Under the pieces are notes generated by a model, which made no database searches, was not told the DNA's origin, and saw nothing but the letters and a program-made list of their open reading frames with translations. 64,000 nucleotides of DNA from Nageia nagi (lineage: Eukaryota; Pinophyta): positions 108,500,001-108,564,000 of the forward strand of contig JBITNC010000001.1 of assembly GCA_050084985.1 (NCBI GenBank). The letters are read 5' to 3'. Numbering within the stretch: the first letter of the stretch is position 1; each line of letters starts with the position of its first letter. The position numbers and the translations under genes were made by a program. This document shows, piece after piece, positions 1 through 14,477 of the stretch.

Positions 1-1711
1 AAGATGTTGCTATGGAAGTAGCCATGGCTCTTGGGGTTGCCCTTGATTATGTAGCATGGTGAATCTTTGGGCTTGGATGAGTCAAATAGTAAAAGTGATG
101 ATGTGGTGATCCCACCATCAGATAAGGAGGATCAAATGAATGTAGATAATACTATCCATGATGAGCCTCCACCAGTAGGGTGACTAGAGGTGCTAGCAGC
201 AGTTGCTTTTGCTCTAGGTAAGAAAGATTCTACTCATAGTGCTTCATAATTTTCAAATTTTAAATGTAGCTAATGAAAGAATAACTTGCATTATGTATGA
301 TATGATAGGGGTGTTATATGCATAGTTAGCATCCATGGAGGCTAAGCTAGCTAGATTGAGGTTGATGGAGGTTGAGTTGATATGTGTCCAATTATTGGAG
401 GCATATTTAGCTATAGTGAGGGCTACATTTGTGACACAAGATGTAGAGGTGGCTTCACTATCCCAAATAGTAAAGGGTATCCAGGATAGGCTCACCATGC
501 CTCCACTAAATCAATACTGGGCATTCATGCAAATTTAGCATGATCAAATTATAACTCAGGTTCTAGATATATCTAGACTATAGGCCAAGTATACAAGGGC
601 CAAGATGCTTTTAGAGGCTCATGGACTCATGATGAGTGATATCTTGGGTGGAGTCTCCATTTCTAGAGCTAGTAGTAGTGGGAGGGGAGTACACTATAGG
701 AGTGAGACATCTAGATATGGTACTAGTTCCCACCCATAGTGGTGGATGTTGTAGGGCTAAGGCCCATGTATACCTATTTTTTCCCAAATTTTGATTTTGA
801 TTTTGAAATATATATATATATATATAAGACCCATTTGGCAAACTTAATACTCTATTTTTTATATTTATCTTATATTTAAATGGTTGACATTGGAAACACA
901 CATAGGCACAATGAAATCTAAAAACTAACTCATTAATAGTAAAACTAGCTAAACATGCATACATTATGTTATGTACAACTGATAGCAACCATAAGACATA
1001 CACACAAACTGAAATGACACACAACTTGAAGGAACCAAGATACCTTGGAGAAACTAGTAAAGGTTAGAAGGATGTATGTGAGCATAGATATCATGACAAA
1101 ACACCTAGGATCATCCTAGAGATAGGGCACATTATTTAGTATAATAAAAAGTGAATTTTAAACATTCTATCTTGGGAAAACCATAGCACTAACACCCTAC
1201 CATAGAGATAGTAGGGCATTGGCACCATGCATAGAGAGGAGTTGTATCCCCAGATTATGGACATAGGAAGACAAGATGGATACAAAGAAGAAAAATCATT
1301 GGACTGGTGAACACATAAAATAGGAAAGAAAAAAGACATAAAAATTCCCTAGCTACTAATATACACTAATTATGATGTCAAAAAGAGCTTAACAAATAAC
1401 TTTATGTACCTAGGGAGTTTTGCTCACCCAAATTCACTTTTTAGAGGTAGGGAAAAAAATAGGCACTTTTGTACTACTCATCCCCATGTTGTTAGCACTT
1501 TGAAAGCAAGAATACATGTCATTGGAACCATGCCTTTTGATTTCATTCTTATTCCTATTTGGAGGAGGATGCCTATATGTATGAATGTTAGTTGAAAAAT
1601 AATGTAAATTATGGGAAATACTTACTATACCGATGCACCCTCAAGATTATGAAGATGGTAGGGGATTATTGAATACCCTAGATGTGTATTATTTGGATGT
1701 ATAGGTCCTAT
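1..1711. other. Left edge, no confident gene
   Basis: I see no gene I can name here. A 67-codon plus-strand frame at 335-538 is rich in Leu, Glu and Val, and a similar charged, helical reading continues with stops to about 740, ending in a Ser/Gly/Arg-rich stretch. It could be the tail of a decayed transposon protein, but no family motif is visible. The minus-strand frame at 611-1024 runs through an AT dinucleotide run and looks like chance. Confidence 0.5.
807..826. repeat. AT dinucleotide microsatellite
   Basis: About ten copies of the dinucleotide AT/TA in unbroken succession inside AT-rich intergenic sequence. Confidence 0.9.
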
Positions 1712-3405
1712 CTATGCAGCTAGTTTTTGATCCATCCTAATTGCTCTATTATCAATGAAAGTTTGTATAAGGTAACAAAGTATCCTGTAATCTTGAGTTA
1801 GATGACTAGGTACCCTATGATAATTGCAAAATTCATCATAGTGAAAATTTTTAGGCACACCATTAGTAAACTTAGGTTCAACAATAGGAGGCAATTTGAT
1901 TAGTTCCTCATCTAATAATACACTCAGAATATTATCAATAGTATTATTCAAAGGGGTATATTGGTGAGTATGTTTGGGTGGAGAACTACCTCATTTTTAA
2001 TGAGTAACTTGATTTTCTTCAACATTGGTTTAATTTTTGATAATAGGTTTTGCAGGTGAAGTATGCTCAACATGTTTCATAGCACTCAACTTTTTAATAC
2101 AAGGTTCCTTTTTAGTAACAATATCAATCATATCTCCTAAAGAAATATCATGATTAGAGATGATAAATAGCTTATATATAGGTAAGATACCATCCATAAA
2201 AATATGCTTGAGTTCATGTTCATCCATGGTGAGTTTATTAGCATTTTATTTCCATATCTTTATAAAATCCTTCACTAATTGGTTAGGAACCTATTTAATT
2301 TTACACAAGTCCTTAAAATAAACCTTATTACTAATGTTATAAGCATAATCATGCAAAAGTATGTGAATCAAATCCTCATACCTATCAATGCTACTTTTGG
2401 AAAGTTGGAAGTACCATTTTAGAGCCTCATCCTTTAAACTATAAGAAAACAACTTAGCCAACAAATCTTAATCATGCATAAATTTAATAACTTCATGAAA
2501 TTTATGAACATGCATCCCAGTATCCTACAAACCATCAAACTTAGTAAATTTGACACTTTTTTCCAAGGATTATTTTGGCAAGAATTCTAGTAGTGAGGGT
2601 ATTTTTAAACATGAAAGGAAATCATCCTCATTACTCACCATGTTGTTAAACCCTACATTGGTCTTTAGGGATGGTGGTGGGGAAGGAGGATGTTGTTGTG
2701 CATTATTTGATATTTGAAGTGGAATATTTTTCTAAACAACAAACTCATTAGTATGATTAATCCTATCTTGCTCAATTTCATGCAATACCCCTACTAGTAT
2801 TTCCAATTATTCATATGGAGGTTATTTATACCAATCAGTATTTTCTTGGATATCCATAATGATACCTACCTTAATCTCATGCTCCTTATAATTCCAAGTT
2901 GGTTGTAGCTTAAATGCTTCTCTAATAACTTTAGTAAGTTGCTGCTTAATGAGACTTCTAATTTCATCATCAAGTAAAAAAACTTGACCCTTACCTTTCT
3001 TCTCTCAATCAAAGTAATATGGATTAAGAATCAAATTCTGTAAGATTCTTCATCCTCATCCTTAGATTTTGATTAGTAATCACTTTTAGAAATATCATCC
3101 TCATTCAATGGTTGTTCCAACTTAGCATCAAGCTTTGCTTTAGACTCTGCTCCATTAGGATCTATGTCACCCACGTCATGGTGACAGTCGATCATGTCAC
3201 TTGTGTCATGCATTTCATGCATAAGTTGGATATGTTTTGATGATTGCTCACAATGGAATAGGCCATATTTGGATTCTACACTTTCCATTTGGTTATGAAG
3301 CAAATTTTCATCTATAACAAGTTCCACCATAATAAAAGCATTATTATGAATAAACAAATTATAGCCTTTCTTTATTATATAACACCTATTGAATGGAATA
3401 AGCAT
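1712..3405 (-). pseudogene. Ty3/gypsy gag remnant (element A)
   Basis: Broken structural (gag) gene of a Ty3/gypsy LTR retrotransposon, read right to left. The minus strand at about 2640-2230 gives the gag core: a line with DGLxDTGMHVHKFHEVI, then LFSYSLKDEALKWYFQLSKS and a leucine-rich helical stretch. This is the usual pattern 'sum of gag helices, WF-x-L, SI-x-x-Y'. Two open pieces continue it at 2227-2030 and 1951-1712. The last carries a zinc-knuckle-like CNYH...H...D pattern typical of plant gypsy gag C-termini. The N-terminal part at 3405-3073 is acidic and helical. Stops separate the pieces, so it is dead. No protease or pol lies to its left within the window. The gag type and primer site match element G3 near 41 kb. 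Confidence 0.75.
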
Positions 3406-3837
3406 TATAATAAAAAACTATCAATATTGGGGAGTTAATCATCATAAGAAGGTTCTAAATGTGGATCCAAATTATCCAAGTTGTTAGGATCAAGAATAAC
3501 ATAGCGATTAGGATTCTCTCTAATAATAGACATTCACTTACTAGAATCTAAAGATTCAAAATCTGATATGGTTCTAGGAGGAGGGATTTATATAGATAAT
3601 TTAAGATTAATTTGAAAACTTCTCCTAACCTTAAAAAATTATACTTTGGATTTGGATACTATAGGGTTATATGGGTTAAGATCCATCTTTGTGATATAAG
3701 TAGAACAAGCCCTAGTTTTATCTTGCTCTTTGGATAATTTTTGGAGCACTTCCTTTATCGAGAGAAAAAGTAGCAAAAATGGATTCATGACTTTATGAAA
3801 GGATTTTTCTCTAGATGAAGACCTAGGTGTGTAAGAA

Positions 3838-3853
3838 CATTAGGTTCACCAAG
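3838..3853 (-). other. Candidate primer binding site of element A
   Basis: Read on the minus strand this is TTGGTGAACCTAATG, immediately beside a TGTAGACC sequence at 3854 that could be an LTR edge. The same TTGGTGAAC core sits immediately inside the right LTR of G3 (about 42635-42657). Position and recurrence support a tRNA primer site; I cannot name the tRNA. Confidence 0.45.
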
Positions 3854-6800
3854 TGTAGACCTAAATAATGCAATGGTGTAATTAATTAGGGGAATTAACA
3901 CATAAACTATTTAGTCTGTTAGTTAGTTGACATAAAGTAGGAATATGATAAAAAATAATTAAGCATATAGGTTCATTTCATTAATATTCATATTCAATTG
4001 ATCAAGGAAAGGCATACATCAAGAATGAGCAATATCATATACACTAGTACGATGCCAGTGCTCTAATAATAGTATGCCATTGACATCATGTTAATGGTCA
4101 AATTAAAGATGTAATGAAAGATGAAATGATAAACAAATGAATGATTTATCAATATAATGAAAGTATGATAATTCTTGAGATAAGAGATTCAATTGTTACA
4201 AATAAGAAGACCTTGCAAAGGTTTTCTTTGCAAATGATATTTGAGTACTTGATTCTCTATCTGATCTTCAGTTTATACAAGCCTTGGGTCTTTTGTAATC
4301 TTTCCCTTGTCTAGTCTCCTCTTGATGATAATCCCATTGTCTATCTTTGGATGTATTTAATGCCTTTATATAGGGATTTTTCTATTATAGGATTTGATCC
4401 CTTATATAATTCACAAGGGTCAAATATATGGCCTACACCTATTTTATACATTTTAAATCCCCTTTTAAATAATAAATTATTAAGGGATTAAAATGATTTA
4501 TTAAATACCTAAAGGTTTATTTGGAGGCATCTACACCAACATTTACCCATAACCTACACTAAGGTCCCTTGGGAAATACATAGGGTAAACTAGAAACTTA
4601 AATAAAACATAGGCTTCCAATAATTAGACAAGGCCTAAAAATCATAAGTCTTCATTAAATAAAATAGTAACCCCTATTTTATTCCCAAAAATAGAAATCT
4701 AAAAATCCCAAAATACTTCTTAAAATTTGAGCCTTAAAATAAAATCCACCACCTATTTTATTCTAAAACCCAAAATCCCCATAAAAGCCTAAAAATGGTA
4801 AACCCCAATTTTAAGATAATACTATACTATTTTAAAATATCTCTTTATATTTTAAAATAACTATATCCTTTTTAAACTTGAAGAACTAAATAATAATTTC
4901 ATGTAATTTCTATTTAAATAAAATTTATTTAAATAGAAATTAACCCAATATTATTATCTTTTAAAGCCCTTATTAACATATGGATTTCAATATTTTACAA
5001 TAAATAAATTCATAATAAATTCACAAAATCTAATTTATAAATTCTACCATATATTTTAAAATTTCAACTAAAATTCAAAATATATAAAATAAAATATTTT
5101 TCAAATCCCAAAAGGAACATGTGATTTGAGTCATACAAATTCAATTAAAAAGAAAAGGCTAAATGGGTGTGCATAGTTCCCAAGGGGTTAATGCAGCCCA
5201 TCCTAAGCTACCATTGTAAAAAGGTAAGGGGAAGGGGAGATGTGGGGCTTGGAGCCCTCACATTACCCTTGGCTCTAAGGGAGGAGTATGGGGGTGCATG
5301 GAGGCTTCCAGCCCCATGTCATCGCATGTACACCACTATGGGGAGTATAAGGGGTATGTTGGGCTTTTAAACATATACGACCTCACTTAGGTCCAATCTA
5401 ACCCATGTAGGCTATAAACCTAATGTATGACTAGGGGAATTGCAATAATAAAATAAAAAAAAGGTTTTAATCCCAAGGAAATACAATTTCCCATTAATGG
5501 GGTTTTAAAGTTTTTTAGGAAGCATATTTAAACATTATAACCCAATATTAAACCTTTTCATAGATTCCAAACTACTTATTCTCAAAAGGAGATCCTAGCA
5601 TGAAAAAAAGCAAAATCCTATAAATGGATTTCAAAACCACTATGAAAGTAAACAAACCCTCCTACAAATCATATTTTTGAAATAAGAAGGTAAAATACTT
5701 GTAGGTAAATAAAACCAAATACTATTATTTTATAAATGCCTAAAATAATAAAGATTTCATAAAAATATAGAGAAGCAAATAAACAATAGAGGCAAACCTC
5801 ACTAAATCTCACAATTACTGAAGGAATTGGCTTCAAAATTGTAGAACCTTACTACTCCAAAAATATTGAAAAGTAAGAATGAATGCAAAAGCTCCACCTT
5901 AGAGCTCTATTTATAGTTTTTCAACAAGGGTTAGGCTAGAAAATAAATGGGAGTGACAACATCACTTAAATTTAATTGAGTAGGAGTTAATTCCTAAGTG
6001 GAAATATCTTCCCACTTAGTCATCAATCAACACTTTAGTGGACTGAGTTCTACTAGTACACCTCAACTTAAAACTGGCACACCTAACTTACAACTAGAAT
6101 ACAATAGCTAAAAATTGAGACACCTCATGCAATTAGGTATAATAAATATTATTTAATTATAAATAATATTTTAAAATCTTAGTTAACTTTAGCCTTTAAC
6201 AATCAGCCAATCATAACCTATCTAGCTTAATTTATTTATTTTAAGCTAAATAATAATATTTAATGTTATGGATTACTATTATTAATTAACCTTAATTAAT
6301 AATTAATAAGTAATAAATACACATTCTCACAAAATACTTAAATACATATATTTAGATAATTAAACTTTACCTTTTTCTTGCCTAGTTAGTTCCCTTAATT
6401 ATATTTACCCACTAATATTAATTATTAGGGGTCCTTAGATAATTATACTAACATTCTTGGCAATCATTTAAGGCATAAAAATTATTTTCAATTTAAATTA
6501 AAGAATACAACTAGGTAATCATAAATACACATTAACAATCCTAGGGAGCTTATCTTGCTCCATACTAATATGTATGTATGCAACCACTTACCTAGTTGTC
6601 CTATTGTATTGATCTTATATGATCATGAGAAGCAATGGTAATCATTCATTTCCAAACCATTCAAGAGCATCTCACCTTTCCTTACCTATCACCCACACAT
6701 CACAAAACCACTTATAGTAGTAACATGTACATATAAGTAGGATAAGTAATCATTATCCTTATTTAGGATTTCATAACTTTAAGTAAATAAAAGTGTACCA

Positions 6801-6898
6801 AGCATTTTATTCAAATAACATATAGTCATTGTGTTCTCTCATAATAAACCAAATCAAAATATTCCAAGGGAAATCTAAGGTGCATTTGGGCTATGACA
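3854..6898 (-). repeat. Possible long LTR, mostly uncharacterised
   Basis: This is a gene-free AT-rich stretch of about 3 kb between the primer-site candidate of element A and the next gag/protease remnant. It starts TGTAGACC at 3854, and a TGACA at about 6894-6898 could be its other end, giving a TG...CA block in minus orientation. No second copy is present in the window, so the call rests on position alone. A less AT-rich patch at about 5160-5370 carries a 67-codon frame with no recognisable motif; I do not consider it a gene. Confidence 0.3.
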
Positions 6899-6989
6899 CG
6901 TAGAACCTGATGAATGTGATGAAGAAGATTGCATGGGTGACTTACCATTGAGATGCATAGTTTAAGTTACAGCCAATAGAGATGATAAT

Positions 6990-8760
6990 GATGAAGGAAT
7001 TGAACCAAGTGATTGATTTTGATTAAGATTTGAAGGTTGGGGATCTTATGAATTGGATAATTTTTTATTAGGATTATTTTTCATAAGGATGTTAATAGAT
7101 AACAAACTAAGTATAGAAAGAGCATCAAGAAGATTGATTATGTTACAATGAATAAAATCATTTGGATTCATAGGTATACAATGTATTTTTTGCTCATGCA
7201 AATACTTTAAGCAACCATGTAATGAAAATGAGATACCCTATATCTCATAAATCTAATGTCTACCCAATATAATATTGTATTGCATCTCTACTTGTACTAC
7301 ATGAAAAGTGGTAGGAATACATCTAATCCCCACCTTGATGGGGATCACAACAACTACTAAGGTAGAAGATAAAGTTTTATTAAAGGCTCTTATGGGAAGT
7401 GTTGGAGCATTAAAATAGGACACATACATATTAATATTTTGAAGCGCCATAGTATAAATCATATTAATTACTAAACCCTTATCAACCATTACTCTCTTAA
7501 CTAATTTACCATCAATCTCTACAATGATGTAAATAGTGGGATGCTTCTTCTTTACTCTAAGAGAGTGATATACTTATCCATATAAAATGTGATAATTGGT
7601 CTGATATAATCCTAAATGGATGGATAAATTTGTACAAAAGCATTGGGATTATTAGTTGATAGCTCAATTGTCTTAAGGATATCATTCAATGCATCTCTAT
7701 TTATCTTAGATTATTGGATTAAATCCCATAACGATAACTTTATTTTAGTTAACCTTGGTTTTTTTATAACTAATTATTTATTGTAATGGTTGGTCTAGGA
7801 GGTTATGTTTATACTTGAATATGAACTACTTATCCTAATTATTGAGGTCTTGCTTCACTTTATGGAGGTGCTCTATCATCTCCCCTTCTAGATCATGTAG
7901 CCACATTTATTGCATGTATGCCAATCATACCAATGAAATCACTCAATAAAGAACCATCATGTGTTACTTATCTTGATGAAGAAGGCTATGGTAATAAATT
8001 GATTAACATTGTTATCATACCTTAGAAAAAGGTTTTGATACACTCCCAAATCTCTGTTGGGTTGAGTTATGGAATTTCCTATAGATACTTGTCCATCACC
8101 AATTAATCATTGAATAATGGATATTAAATATTAACACTTGTTTTTTGCATATCCTCTTTGAATATGGAAGATACAAAACTCATTTTCCTTGTACCATTGT
8201 GGCTTATCACCATTAGGATCCTCTTATTTAACTTTAGGAAGCATATTGAGTCTAGTTTCCAATAGCTTCTTAAGAATATCATCAATTGGCTTCACTAATG
8301 GTGTCCAATTCTATTATTGTTGTTTCCTAGGTGATCTTACTTTATTATTTTCTTGATTGTTACCTTGATTATTTCCTTTATTAACATGTGTTAATCTTCT
8401 TATTAATTTCTTGGTTGGTTGTTCCTTTAGTTTCTAGGAGATGCTTGTTGAAAAATAGGTTGAGCTTTATTCATCACATAAGTGATTTGATTACTTTGTG
8501 AATTTTATTGGGGTTGGTTGAAGGAGCCACTATTGTTGTGATTATTTTAGTTATTATCTTTCTTCCTCAGCTTAATTTCACCTTCTTGAATCTTGACTTC
8601 TTCAATTATCTTTTCTTAGGTAAAGGCATCCTCAAAGGTGATATTTCTTTGAATTTGTAAAATGGAAGAAATGTGATTATTGCAACTCCTAGAAAAATGC
8701 TTAATCAACTCTTCTTATTATAGTGTGTAGGGCATATCTATGATACCAAAATGACTTATC
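6990..8760 (-). pseudogene. Ty3/gypsy gag-protease remnant (element B)
   Basis: Minus-strand remnant of a second gypsy element. At about 8220-8120 the translation shows a partial zinc-knuckle (KPQWYKEN..FCIFH.....G). The Asn/Gln-rich stretch before it (8600-8330) is typical of a gag C-terminus. At about 7560-7250 there is a retropepsin: VEIDGKLVKRVMVDKG, with the catalytic Asp kept but the usual DGG or DSG changed to DKG, followed by TTFHVVQVEMQYNIILGRHW, the classic end of the plant gypsy protease fold. Coding similarity fades at about 7000 and no reverse transcriptase follows. Stops are scattered throughout. Confidence 0.72.
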
Positions 8761-9944
8761 AATTAGCAAATCAGTAGGCTGGTTAGGGATAGGATTAAAA
8801 ATGATCAAAAGGTGCTAAGTTGACAAAATGATTGCACAAAAGTTATTATGCAACATTAATGGACTAAGGTGATCATGATAAACCATAAAACATGTAAAAC
8901 CATTGTAAATTGCCTAAGCAACGTGAACGAGTGAGTTTTAGGTTTTTACATCTAGCTTAGTAGTAATTTATGTATCTTCCTTAATATCATGTATAATTTC
9001 ATCAAGATTGGATTTGGTATGTTAAATCTATCTTAATATCAAACCATTGATCCTTTTTAAATACTCTTCATATATAGTAGATGTCTTTAAGGGTTAGTGT
9101 CATCTCTCTATTGGGGAGCGAGAATGTACATATTTAATCATCCCATAATCTCATAAATATAATGAATATAACCTATTGACCAACACTCACTTAACTAGTC
9201 AAACCCATACAAATCTAGCTATGTCAATAGTAAATATATCTCACAAATAAAATAATATAGGATTAAATCTCCCTTGTAGAGTTATCACATCAACCTGCAT
9301 CAAATATATCATCAATTAAAAATATTATTGATCAATGGATTGATTAGTTTGAGTTCTACAACTAAGAGTAAATGAGAAAATAAAAATAAAATACTAAATA
9401 AAATGACATAGTATTTGAGTCACAAAAGGGAGTTTTATCTTTATTAATATATAAATATCAAGTACATATGATTACAATGCAAGGTTCATTTTAAAAGCAC
9501 ATCCCCAAAAGTACCTTAGATAAAATTTGGTGAATTTAAAAAAATATTATTTTTATTCATGTTGAATATAACAATATTTGAAAAAAATGGAATGGCAAAT
9601 ATGAATATTTTGAAAAATATAAATAATTTTTTTAGCAAATTATTGGGCTACCTAAGCATGTTGACTTCCTAAGTTCATATGGTGGCACCAAGGGTCTACA
9701 TGGTAGCACTATGGATCCACATGATGATACATATAGGGAAAAGCAAGTCGATGGGAGGGGTGTGTAGGGGGATTAACCCCTAATATTTCCAATGGGAGAG
9801 TCCAAGGGGGTGGAAGGTATTTTTAATTATCTATATTCTATATGTGATATAACAAAATGGTTACATGACTATGTGGAGGTAGGTCCTTTGTGTGGTGGTA
9901 AAATACCTTCACACATTGGTAGGTCCCTTCATGCAATAACAAAA
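8761..9944. other. AT-rich spacer, nothing recognised
   Basis: No open frame with a family motif. Presumably the 5' part of element B or unrelated decayed repeat. Degenerate copies of the minisatellite unit that follows may begin near 9670 (for example TATGGTGGCACC and CATGGTAGCAC). Confidence 0.5.
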
Positions 9945-10222
9945 TATTGTGCCTTCATTTGATGGTAGAGTGCCTCTAGGCAATGGTAGAGTACCTCCAT
10001 CCAATGGTAGAGTTCCTTTGTGTAATGATAGAATGCCTCCATGGAGAGGCAATCTACCATCGCACAAAGGCACTCTATTACAGTGGTAGATTGCCTCCAC
10101 ATGGTAGCAGAGTACCACTGCATGGTGGTGGAAAACCTTTATACAATGGGAGAGTGCCTCTACATGGAGGCATTCTACCACCACATGGAGGCACTCTCCC
10201 ACCAAACAGAGGCACATACCTC
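9945..10222. repeat. Palindromic minisatellite, unit about 21 bp
   Basis: About a dozen copies of a unit like AATGGTAGAGTGCCTCCATG, present in both orientations: the first four run one way, then GAGGCAATCTACCAT and similar copies run the other way, then direct copies again. Because the period is close to 21 bases (seven codons) several frames stay open on both strands and give 7-residue protein repeats. That is a by-product of the period, not evidence for coding. The inverted copies could fold into a long cruciform or hairpin. Confidence 0.8.
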
Positions 10223-13150
10223 TACATGCTGGCATATGTTATATAAATTAAATTTAAACTAATATTTATAGGGGAAAATTCTTTGAGATAAAATAAATAA
10301 TTTATAATTATATGGTGAATTTGACCATTTAATATTTCAAAATATAGGCAAATAAAAAATAAATATGTAAAAAATATAGATTTGGGTTGGCAATTTGGCC
10401 GAAAAATTAAAAAAAAATAGAAACATATGGCAACTTAGGCATTTTGGAAACTCTCAAAAATGCCATTTCCAACTTTTTGAGGATCCTTAAAATTTTCTAT
10501 TTAGAAAGATTCATGGCTAAAATGAACCTTATTCCAATGTATATTATTTGACCAATTAGGATCTCTCTTAATATCTTAGCTCTCATAGCTTCCTTGTTAG
10601 CTAGCATGCCTATGGCTATAATATATTGATGTGTAGTAGTGATATTCCAACGGATGTGTGATTTTTGATGTATGAATGGTTGATTATGATGATTCCTCTC
10701 TATAAATCTTAAATTTTCTTCTTATATATTCTTTATATCACTTCAAAAAGAGGATACAACTCCCAAAAATATATATTGTCATACCTTTATGGCATTATCA
10801 TTGCATGACATTGCTTATAATATTATACAAACTAGAATTAAATATTTTTCTTGTATTTTCTTGATCTCAATCACTCTAAAAAGATCAAAAATCATTTAAC
10901 ATATTATCGAAAGGTCTTCGCAATCCAAGTTCATTTTGAGCTTCCGTTAGATATTCTTGGGAATAGAGATCGCTTCCCAGGAAGCAAAATCCCATTCACC
11001 ATCCACACTCAAATTACAAATGATCCATCATCCTAGTCCCAAATAATAGATGATTTGGTATCACATATATTTTGAGGTCCATGGTCATCTTAGATCCATA
11101 GGCATCCAAGCCTCCCCAAAATATTTTATTTTTAAGATCTACATCTTTACCACTAATTTATGTATTCCAAATATGCTTTCTCTTTATGTTTGCTTATAAA
11201 TAGCTATCCTATATCCTAATATATCATTGTTTATCATTTTGTGATCCTTATCAATTTTTGTTTTAGACATAAATATTTATATGTTTTTATTTGTATACAC
11301 TTATTTGTAATATTTTCAATATTAATGTTATATAATAGGATGGATTACATTATTATGTAGATGATCACAAATCATATATATTGTAGCGTTTAAGAGTTTG
11401 AAAAGAGTTATTAGCACTAATCAGTAGATGACATTTTAATTCATATATGTCATCAATATTTTATCAATCAAGTAATAAGTGTAAATTATAATTTATATAG
11501 GGGTAATATCTATACACTCTCATCTTTGAGTCTGCTTGTGGTAACTGATGATTGCAATATCATTAAGTAATAAGCAAGTAGGGTCTAATATGCAAAAGAT
11601 TTACGAAGGCTAAGAACTATGAGATTTATATGGTACATGATGTTACATATATTAAATTGTATTTATCCATCCAAGATGTAGGTTGGATAAAGAAAAAAAA
11701 GTACAAGGAGTTATCACCATCCCATATGTATAAGCCTTTGACCTTAATGTCATATATAATATTGCTTACATTAATGATTGGATGCAATTGGTGGATAATA
11801 ATTGATGAGTTAAGGCATTCAACATCAACTAAATATTATCATTATTAGAAATCACATAAATCATTAGATGAATTTAATATTAGTCAAAGGAACATATCAT
11901 AGGTTGACAAAGGAGAGATCTCCTTCCTCCTCTTAACTCATCACCAAATTTTTGCATGTGTCTGATCCTATAAAAAGAGATAAGTGGATATTCAATCAAT
12001 TAACCAAATGTATTAATAATGATAGTATCAGTACCATTGATAATTATATTATTCATGGTAGCTTTAATGCATGTCAAAACCTTTAGTGGCTTGTAAGCTT
12101 CCTTATGAATATAAAGGATGCATAAGCTATTAAGTCAAAGATAACTTTGAAGAATAGAGACAGTTAATAGATCTAATTAAGTTATACCTAAAATAGTACT
12201 AAGCCTTAAAAAGTAATAAGAATAAACACCAAATTATGATTATCAAGAGTAAGATGAGGAGGTATGAAATATGTGGAGTTGAGTGTGAATAAATTAAAGC
12301 CTTGATCATCTCTAACACTTGGGTTAGTAAACAATTTTAAGATTTCATCAAGGTTAATGACATCATAACTAAATGAAGCCTTAGTCAATTATAAATAGGA
12401 ATATAATAATAAACTTGAGTAGATAATGTAAAGAGAGGGATCTTAACATGAGATCAAATATATGAAAAGATGCTTAAAACTTTTGACTGAACATGATGGA
12501 AGATTGATAAGATTTGAATGCAAATCAACTTATAAAGCTATTTAGAAAATTGATAAAACTTAAGTATATATCAAATTATAGATATCAATTATGCAATCTA
12601 AAATATGTCTTGTTAATGTTTCTTATATTTATAAATGAGGGTTACAAATGCTCCACAAAATGACATCATCACAAAATGAAAAGTTTTGATAGGAAATTGA
12701 TATCATATTTTATAGTTGGTATTTAATATTTATAAAGTGTATTACTCACTTTAATTCTATCATTTGAGAGGTTATTTATAGTTTATCCTAAGAAGCATTA
12801 GAACATAGCCACATTTAAAATTTTAACTCCAAAACATATAAAAATACCAAATTTTATACCAATATTGAAGTTGTATATTTTAATTATTCAAAAACTCAAT
12901 CTTTTAATGTACATTGTTGTATCACTTCTATCACTATACATTTTGTTAACAAATTACAAATTTGTAAAAAAGAGAACGTTATCTTTCAAAAATAATGTTA
13001 CTCCCTTGAACGAGAGATTTTCACATACATTTACTCCCTAACTTTGATAACACCACAAATACAACATGGTAACTTCAGAATCAATAAATTATTTATCAAG
13101 GATTAAAGAATGGTATGTTAATCTTTGATACAATCAAACCAAGAAGTGAT
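10223..13150. other. AT-rich region without recognisable genes
   Basis: Short frames at 10851-11036, 11630-11848 and 12206-12388 (minus) show no domain or family motif I recognise. Base composition and scattered stops look like old transposon debris. Confidence 0.5.
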
Positions 13151-14477
13151 CACTATTAAAAAATATTCTGGTGTTAGGAATCACCAGAAATGTATGAGCG
13201 TAATTTTAAAAATGAAGGAATAAGAGAGCATACCCAGAAGGGAAACTTTGCAGATTGAAACCGGTATCATATAAAAAAAATTTAAAACAGCAAAATTCTG
13301 GATGATGTTGTTTGAAGATCAAGCGAAACTGGCCGCGTATAGCAGGTGCCAAATACAATCACAGAATTGCACGTGTATACGTTCACAAAATGCTTGTTCA
13401 ACAATCGTGAACAAACTCATTTCTAGTGGAACAAGATTCAAGAACCAACAGACGAATTCCTAACATTTTAATTTGAAACAAGTAGAGAAATGCAAAATTA
13501 ATAACATGATACAGTAAAAAAGTTGAAGATTCTACTCGAAAAGACAGAGGGGCAAATAACAATTTGATGGCAATACCTGTAGACATACGTGGTGTGTAGA
13601 TCTTGGTGAAGTTTTTTAAAAGTATATGGTGTGTAATAATCGGCCTGTAATAAGATGGTGAAGCTTCTCTTTCATGATTATGACATTATTATACTGAGGT
13701 GGGGATTTTTCTTCACATTGTTTGGTTAGCTTTTCAAGTACTGTATTGAGTGAAAGAGGCTCTCCCCAAAGTATCCACGGTCTTCATGGCATTAAAAAAC
13801 ATGTAGGACATATATGCCTTTATTGGAAAAAGTGAAAACAGAATAAAATTGAATGATTTGTTTCCTTTTTTCTGTAGAATGAAATTGAATAGACGTTTGA
13901 TTTGCTACTGTCACCTCTAGTTATGAAATGCATATTTTAGTAAGTATGAATGCATTGTAATGGAAGTAAATTACAGAAGCTACGAAGCAAAAATCATTCA
14001 ATTTCGGTATAGAGTTGGTTAAATATCTGTAAAAATATTTATCCAAGACAGCAAACTCACATAAGAGCCTATGACTCCTGCAAATACAAGTCTGATATTG
14101 CACACAAATACATTGGAATATGAAGCCTAGATATAATGTGAGTCTTATACTAGACAAAGATGAAGGAATGGCATGATAAAAGTACAAACTAACCTCTATC
14201 ATCTGTGCAAATTATCCTATCTTATGTTGTTGTTGTAGTCCTCCTTCACATATCGCTCAATTTAACTTCCCATTTGATCTTGTTCTTGAAGTGGGTGTAT
14301 TCTGTAATAACTTGGGAACACCAAGCTGACACGCCAAGATCACACAGTGCGAGAAAGAGAGGACACACACAAGGGGCCATTTATGACCTGATCATGTTCT
14401 CCTCTCCAAGAAAACTTATATGATCTTCAGCTCTCAGATTGGTGGTATAGTCCATGAAAATACATGACCATTAATTT
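13150..14477. other. 3' flank of the Dof gene
   Basis: Visibly less AT-rich than the DNA to its left and without transposon motifs. It should contain the 3' untranslated region of the minus-strand Dof gene. An AATAAA on the minus strand at about 13819-13824 is a possible polyadenylation signal, but nothing marks it as the one used. Confidence 0.4.

Noticed and set aside
9909-10262. Four overlapping open frames on both strands, 64-108 codons
   Set aside because: They all follow from a 21-bp repeat period, and their translations are 7-residue repeats with no domain.
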